A stretch of 64,000 nt of DNA, taken from the NCBI GenBank assembly GCA_000697665.1, contig KL197728.1:592598-656597 (forward strand). The letters run 5' to 3'. The position numbers and the translations under genes were made by a program. Under the pieces are notes generated by a model. That model made no database searches. It saw only the letters and a program-made list of their open reading frames with translations, and was not told where the DNA came from. Shown here one piece after another: positions 60,351-64,000 of the stretch. This stretch comes from Jaapia argillacea MUCL 33604. Taxonomy: Eukaryota > Basidiomycota > Agaricomycetes > Jaapiales > Jaapiaceae. How positions within the stretch are numbered: the stretch's first letter is position 1; each line of letters starts with the position of its first letter.

Positions 60351-61283
60351 CTAACTCGAACCAGAGCTCGCTTGCTGCGTCTGTCCCTCTTTCGTCCCAC
60401 TCGAGGCTTTAATGCCAGCAAGGTCGACACCATCAGGTAAACAAACGCTCGCCACTCCTAACTCAACAACCGGGATCTCTTCCTCCGCATCTTCCGCATG
60501 ATAACCTTCCTTCCAAGTAACGTCCACCTTTTGTTTGCCTTTTATGTCGGCAAATGACATTGTTGAGGAGGACGCTGAGAGGGTGTGGGGGAGTGGGGGA
60601 CGATGATGGGGAGAGTAGGCGGACGGCATGGCTATTAGGACTGTTACTTGTGCTTGGTTTTGGGTTGGTAGGAGGGCGGAGGGGGAGGGAAGGGGCGTCG
60701 GTGAGGAGATGGGGTTTTGCGAGGCAAGTTGGGAGGGAGATCGCGAGAGACCGGGAGACGGAGGTTGGGATGGGGATGAGGATTGCGTGCGGCGACCTCC
60801 ACCCATCCTTGTGAAGAAGGGACTTGACTTGACAGCAGGTGGCGGAACTGGAAGAGCTAGAGCGGCCGACGGGGATATCACGGTCGCGCATACCGGCTAT
60901 AAACCCAACCACAATCAGTTCTCTGTTCTCAAAGCGATGACCCAAGAAAACAATCGACTTACCAACATCCCATCCCATGTTTTAGCATCCCCAGCCTCCC
61001 AATTACTCACACTCGCCTCGAAGAACTTTGGTTTCTCTCCAATATCAGCTTTGGTTCCTCTCCCTCCTGGTCCACGTCTTGCAGCAGCTATTGACTCCAA
61101 AGGTGGTGGCCATACACCAGGGATGTATGTCCCGTTTGCGATAGCCTCACGAACGGCACGACGATGTCGGTGTCGGATTATGAGGGAACGGAAAACGATT
61201 GCTGCGGAGATCGAAAGCAGAAGGATCAACGTGGCTGCAAACAGAATTCCGTGAACGGCGTTTGACCATGTTGAGGGCAGCAT
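60351..61283 (-). CDS. Single-span membrane protein, 288 aa, unknown
   Basis: Two exons (61283-60963 and 60896-60351; TTG|gtaagt...tatag|CCG) give 288 aa. A short N-terminus (MLPSTWSNAVH) leads into one strong membrane span, GILFAATLILLLSISAAIVF, followed at once by a basic cluster LIIRHRHRRAVREAI, so the C-terminus is probably cytosolic. The tail is Pro/Ser-rich (SSPSQPPSPGLSRSPSQLAS) and ends acidic (EGYHAEDAEEEIPVVELGV) then QTQQASSGSS. This layout recurs in uncharacterised Agaricomycete proteins. An upstream exon at 61609-61520 (MPSPSTSAPPSPTDTTGSNN) may extend it. Confidence 0.65.
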
Positions 61284-64000
61284 TGAGGGAGAGGGCCGTG
61301 GCGACGGTGAACAGTAGTCGACGACGAGCGGAAGGTAGGTGGGGAGTCGTCGTGATGGTCGTGGACAGGGGGAAAAAGGTGGTAACCCGATAAGAATACA
61401 TCACCAATGAGAAAAATCTGATACGTGCCTAAAAACGTATACACTGGGGGAACCCGTGAGTCCGACGTGGGAAAGAACACAGGTGATGCAGAGGGAGAGG
61501 ACATACGATAGAGAGAGGATGAGCCAACTGTCGGATAGCCACCACCGCCATTGTTGCTACCCGTGGTGTCAGTTGGACTTGGCGGGGCTGAAGTGGATGG
61601 GGACGGCATGACAGCAAGTCAAATTTGATCGCTATCGTGAGGTTATTTCTCTTGCTGGAGTTGAATGGCACTCGGAGAAAGGAATGGGACAAGATCGAGC
61701 GACGAAGAGCGTGAGGAAAGCAGAGGGACACAGAGAAATGGAGAAGCTCGAGTCGAGAGGTGGTATGAATACCGAGAACTCGAGCAGGAGGTCCAATCGA
61801 CTTGGATCAAGGCCGCTCCTAATAAGAGAGAGTTGCTGATCAGACTGTAGAAGACTAAGCAAGAGAGATAGTGGAATTCTCTCCCGAGCTCAGGGTCGCT
61901 GAGTCTCTGTTCGAATGTTTCCGGAGGATGTGGTGGAACAGAAACAAGGTGGACGACGGGGTCGTAGTGAGAAAGCGAGGAGACCTAATCCGGCGGCGGC
62001 ACACGAGGGGTTCGACGGGAATACCTCAGTGTGCAACGATGTAGGGTGTGAGATTGCAGCCTGCGGGTTGTTCATTGGCGGAGACCCACAAGCAGAGCGG
62101 CAAAGTCTATCTTTATATCGTGATTACGTGACGCCGCTTCTTGATCGCCTTGATAAGATTAGAATTCGTGACCCACTTTCTGTGACGCCGTGACTTTGTC
62201 CTTCTTGTCTTCTCCCCTCATCATGCCAACGGCTGGCGTGGCGTCGAGTCGCATGCCTCTTCGCTGCAGCATAGGCATTCTAACCCACGTATAAGCGTAA
62301 CATCAGCGAAGCCTTTCCGCCTCGTGATTGGTCAAAGATGCGGACGACTCGGTGCTGGCCGATCACCTCGGAAACCGATGATAATTCCCGGATGACGCAT
62401 CTCAATCATGTTCTCTGTTTTGCGTATCACGGTCATACCACACGTTTCCTGTCTTTTTGTCTCTGTATTCTTGCATGTTTCCAGCGTCTTTTCTTCCCCC
62501 CCTGGTAACCTGATGCAACTATACGCCGCTCATTTCCTTGCTGTTATCTGGCCAATCACCTTCGTTGTTGATTCATGTCCGAATGACAGCTGTACCCAAA
62601 GCTTGTACCGCGTGGCGCTGCCTCGAGTTTAATCTGCTTCCTACTAGTCTTACAAGTATTAGGCTGGTGCTTTAGCGTCTGTTAGATAGGTGAGCGATCA
62701 TTATCAGCACCTATGGTTTGTCACATGTACCCATACGCCTTCTATTGCTTCTAGTCATCAAGTGAGCGCCTCGAAGGTTCTCACACTGTTGCTTTATGTG
62801 GTGAGAGATCGCCGGGATTCTGTCGGGTTCGCAGTGGCTTCCTCACGTCAAAATGGTCCCACAGTGCATTCCATGTGGACCCATGGATGATATCCCTCTG
62901 ACATCTGCATCTAACTTGTTCGCGTCCTGTCCAACCGTTGTGAAAGTTATCTTTGGAGACCTTGACGGCTATGTCGGATCTTCCTAAAACATGGCAAAAG
63001 CGCGATTCTTTCACGTTTCCGTTCTGTTCCGAATGCAAAGCCCATTATAAGGCGTTTTGGGTTGTCCCAGATACTGTATCCTCTGACACGTGTGTCTCGA
63101 TTGTTGCATCCTGTTTGCGATGCAACGATTTGTTTGTACTAACCATTCAATATTCCCACTGAGGGCAGAAGTCATATACCAGGTTCCTCCATCTCCATCA
63201 ATCGTCACCCTCCTTTCCAGTTCTTATCCGTTCAACATTTGCAGAATTTTCTTCCCGTGCACAGAATTGTATTAAGTTGATGGCACGTTAGCGCCCGTCT
63301 TGCCTGCACATGCTCGGTTATTACCCAGCAATAGGACTGATGCTCGACACCAAGGATAGCTTCATTGCGACAGAGCTTTGTGGCTCTGAAACTCCGATGA
63401 CATCGTTCTCTTGGTGATACCCCTTGCCGACGCGCCCTCGGGCTTGACTCCGAGGAACCGACGAGATGTAATGCTTCGTATTTACTGAGGTTGTGTTCAT
63501 CAGTGTCGTTCGCCCATCACTGGAGCCCCCAGAGTCTATTCCAAGCATCGGGGAGCTTTCGAACTTTGACTGAGGACATCTACTGATAACCAGTTTCACG
63601 CTTTCCGCCTGCGCCAAGGATGCCCTGGCCTTGAGGAGGAGTCATTCAAATTGGCGGACGTTCATAAGTCACGAGTTTGGGATGCATGTACTTGTCTTAA
63701 CTGATCAGAGTAAGAGGCAAAAAAAAAACACCTCCTGCCGACCTCACGAAAGGGCTACAGTGCGGAGGCGGGCCTACAGAGTCACCGAATGGGTTGGATG
63801 CGCCATCCGAGTCAAAACCACAGCTAACGTCTTCAAGCTTCAAGACCCACAACATTGGGTAAAATAGTGATTCAAAATTGGCTTAGGAATGGCGGATAGT
63901 GCGTGGATGAATTCAAGCACGCAATGCGTCGGGGGTTCGATTCGGGCTGGTGGCACTTCGTTTTCTAGGATTTATGACATAATTCCGAGCACTTCATTCT
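61284..64000. other. Gene-poor right end, no supported gene
   Basis: Frames up to 98 codons lie on both strands without domains or convincing splicing. The first 330 bp may hold a 5' exon of the neighbouring membrane protein. At 63,879-63,944 there is a tRNA-like A-box/B-box pair, discussed in the findings. Confidence 0.35.

Noticed and set aside
1-64000. CRISPR arrays, bacterial operons, rRNA genes
   Set aside because: No regularly spaced repeats or rRNA signatures were seen, and gene structure is clearly eukaryotic.

Overview
The window is nuclear DNA of a filamentous basidiomycete, most likely an Agaricomycete. Four things point there: genes are cut by many 45-70 nt introns, there are two Plavaka-type DNA transposons with one DUF6532 gene, there is a NACHT-WD40 NLR and a TKL-like kinase with an HGDLRG catalytic loop, and there is a Ste3-type mating pheromone receptor. 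All gene models were spliced by eye from reading frames, splice sites and family knowledge. No homology search was run.

Layout. 1-2.9 kb: the 5' part of a minus-strand Plavaka transposase running off the left edge. 4.4-5.2 kb: one conserved-looking unknown protein. 8.0-14.2 kb: a large C2-NACHT-WD40 NLR, flanked on both sides by diverged copies of an unknown element (5.4-5.9 and 14.6-15.2 kb). 15.7-19.7 kb: the GPI-anchor enzyme Mcd4/PIG-N. 20.0-22.3 kb: a minus-strand gene that joins a CRIB/PBD domain to a TKL-like kinase. 22.9-31.4 kb: three head-to-tail paralogous amino-acid transporters (AAAP family), two of which share a GATA-rich promoter block. 32.3-34.2 kb: an Fmp46-like thioredoxin-fold protein and a short heme-thiolate peroxidase, then a 394-bp MITE. 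About 35.2-41.9 kb: an apparently intact Plavaka element carrying two divergent genes, a DUF6532 protein and a 954-aa transposase.

43.4-53.6 kb: a 208-aa unknown protein, the mitochondrial oxodicarboxylate carrier, SRP9, a complete STE3 receptor (467 aa), a 134-aa unknown protein, and an ALO-like FAD-linked oxidase. 54.5-59.4 kb: three tandem paralogues of an unrecognised, probably four-span, Gly/Ala-rich membrane protein, inside a segmental triplication. 60.4-61.3 kb: a single-span membrane protein. The last 2.7 kb holds no gene I can support.

How the genes relate. Mcd4, SRP9, the carrier and Fmp46 are housekeeping genes. The NLR, the transporter cluster, the peroxidase and the membrane-protein triplication are accessory or expanded families. 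The STE3 gene makes this a candidate mating pheromone/receptor (P/R) region, although I found no pheromone precursor. The triplicated membrane-protein family next to STE3 is the least explained and most interesting part of the window.
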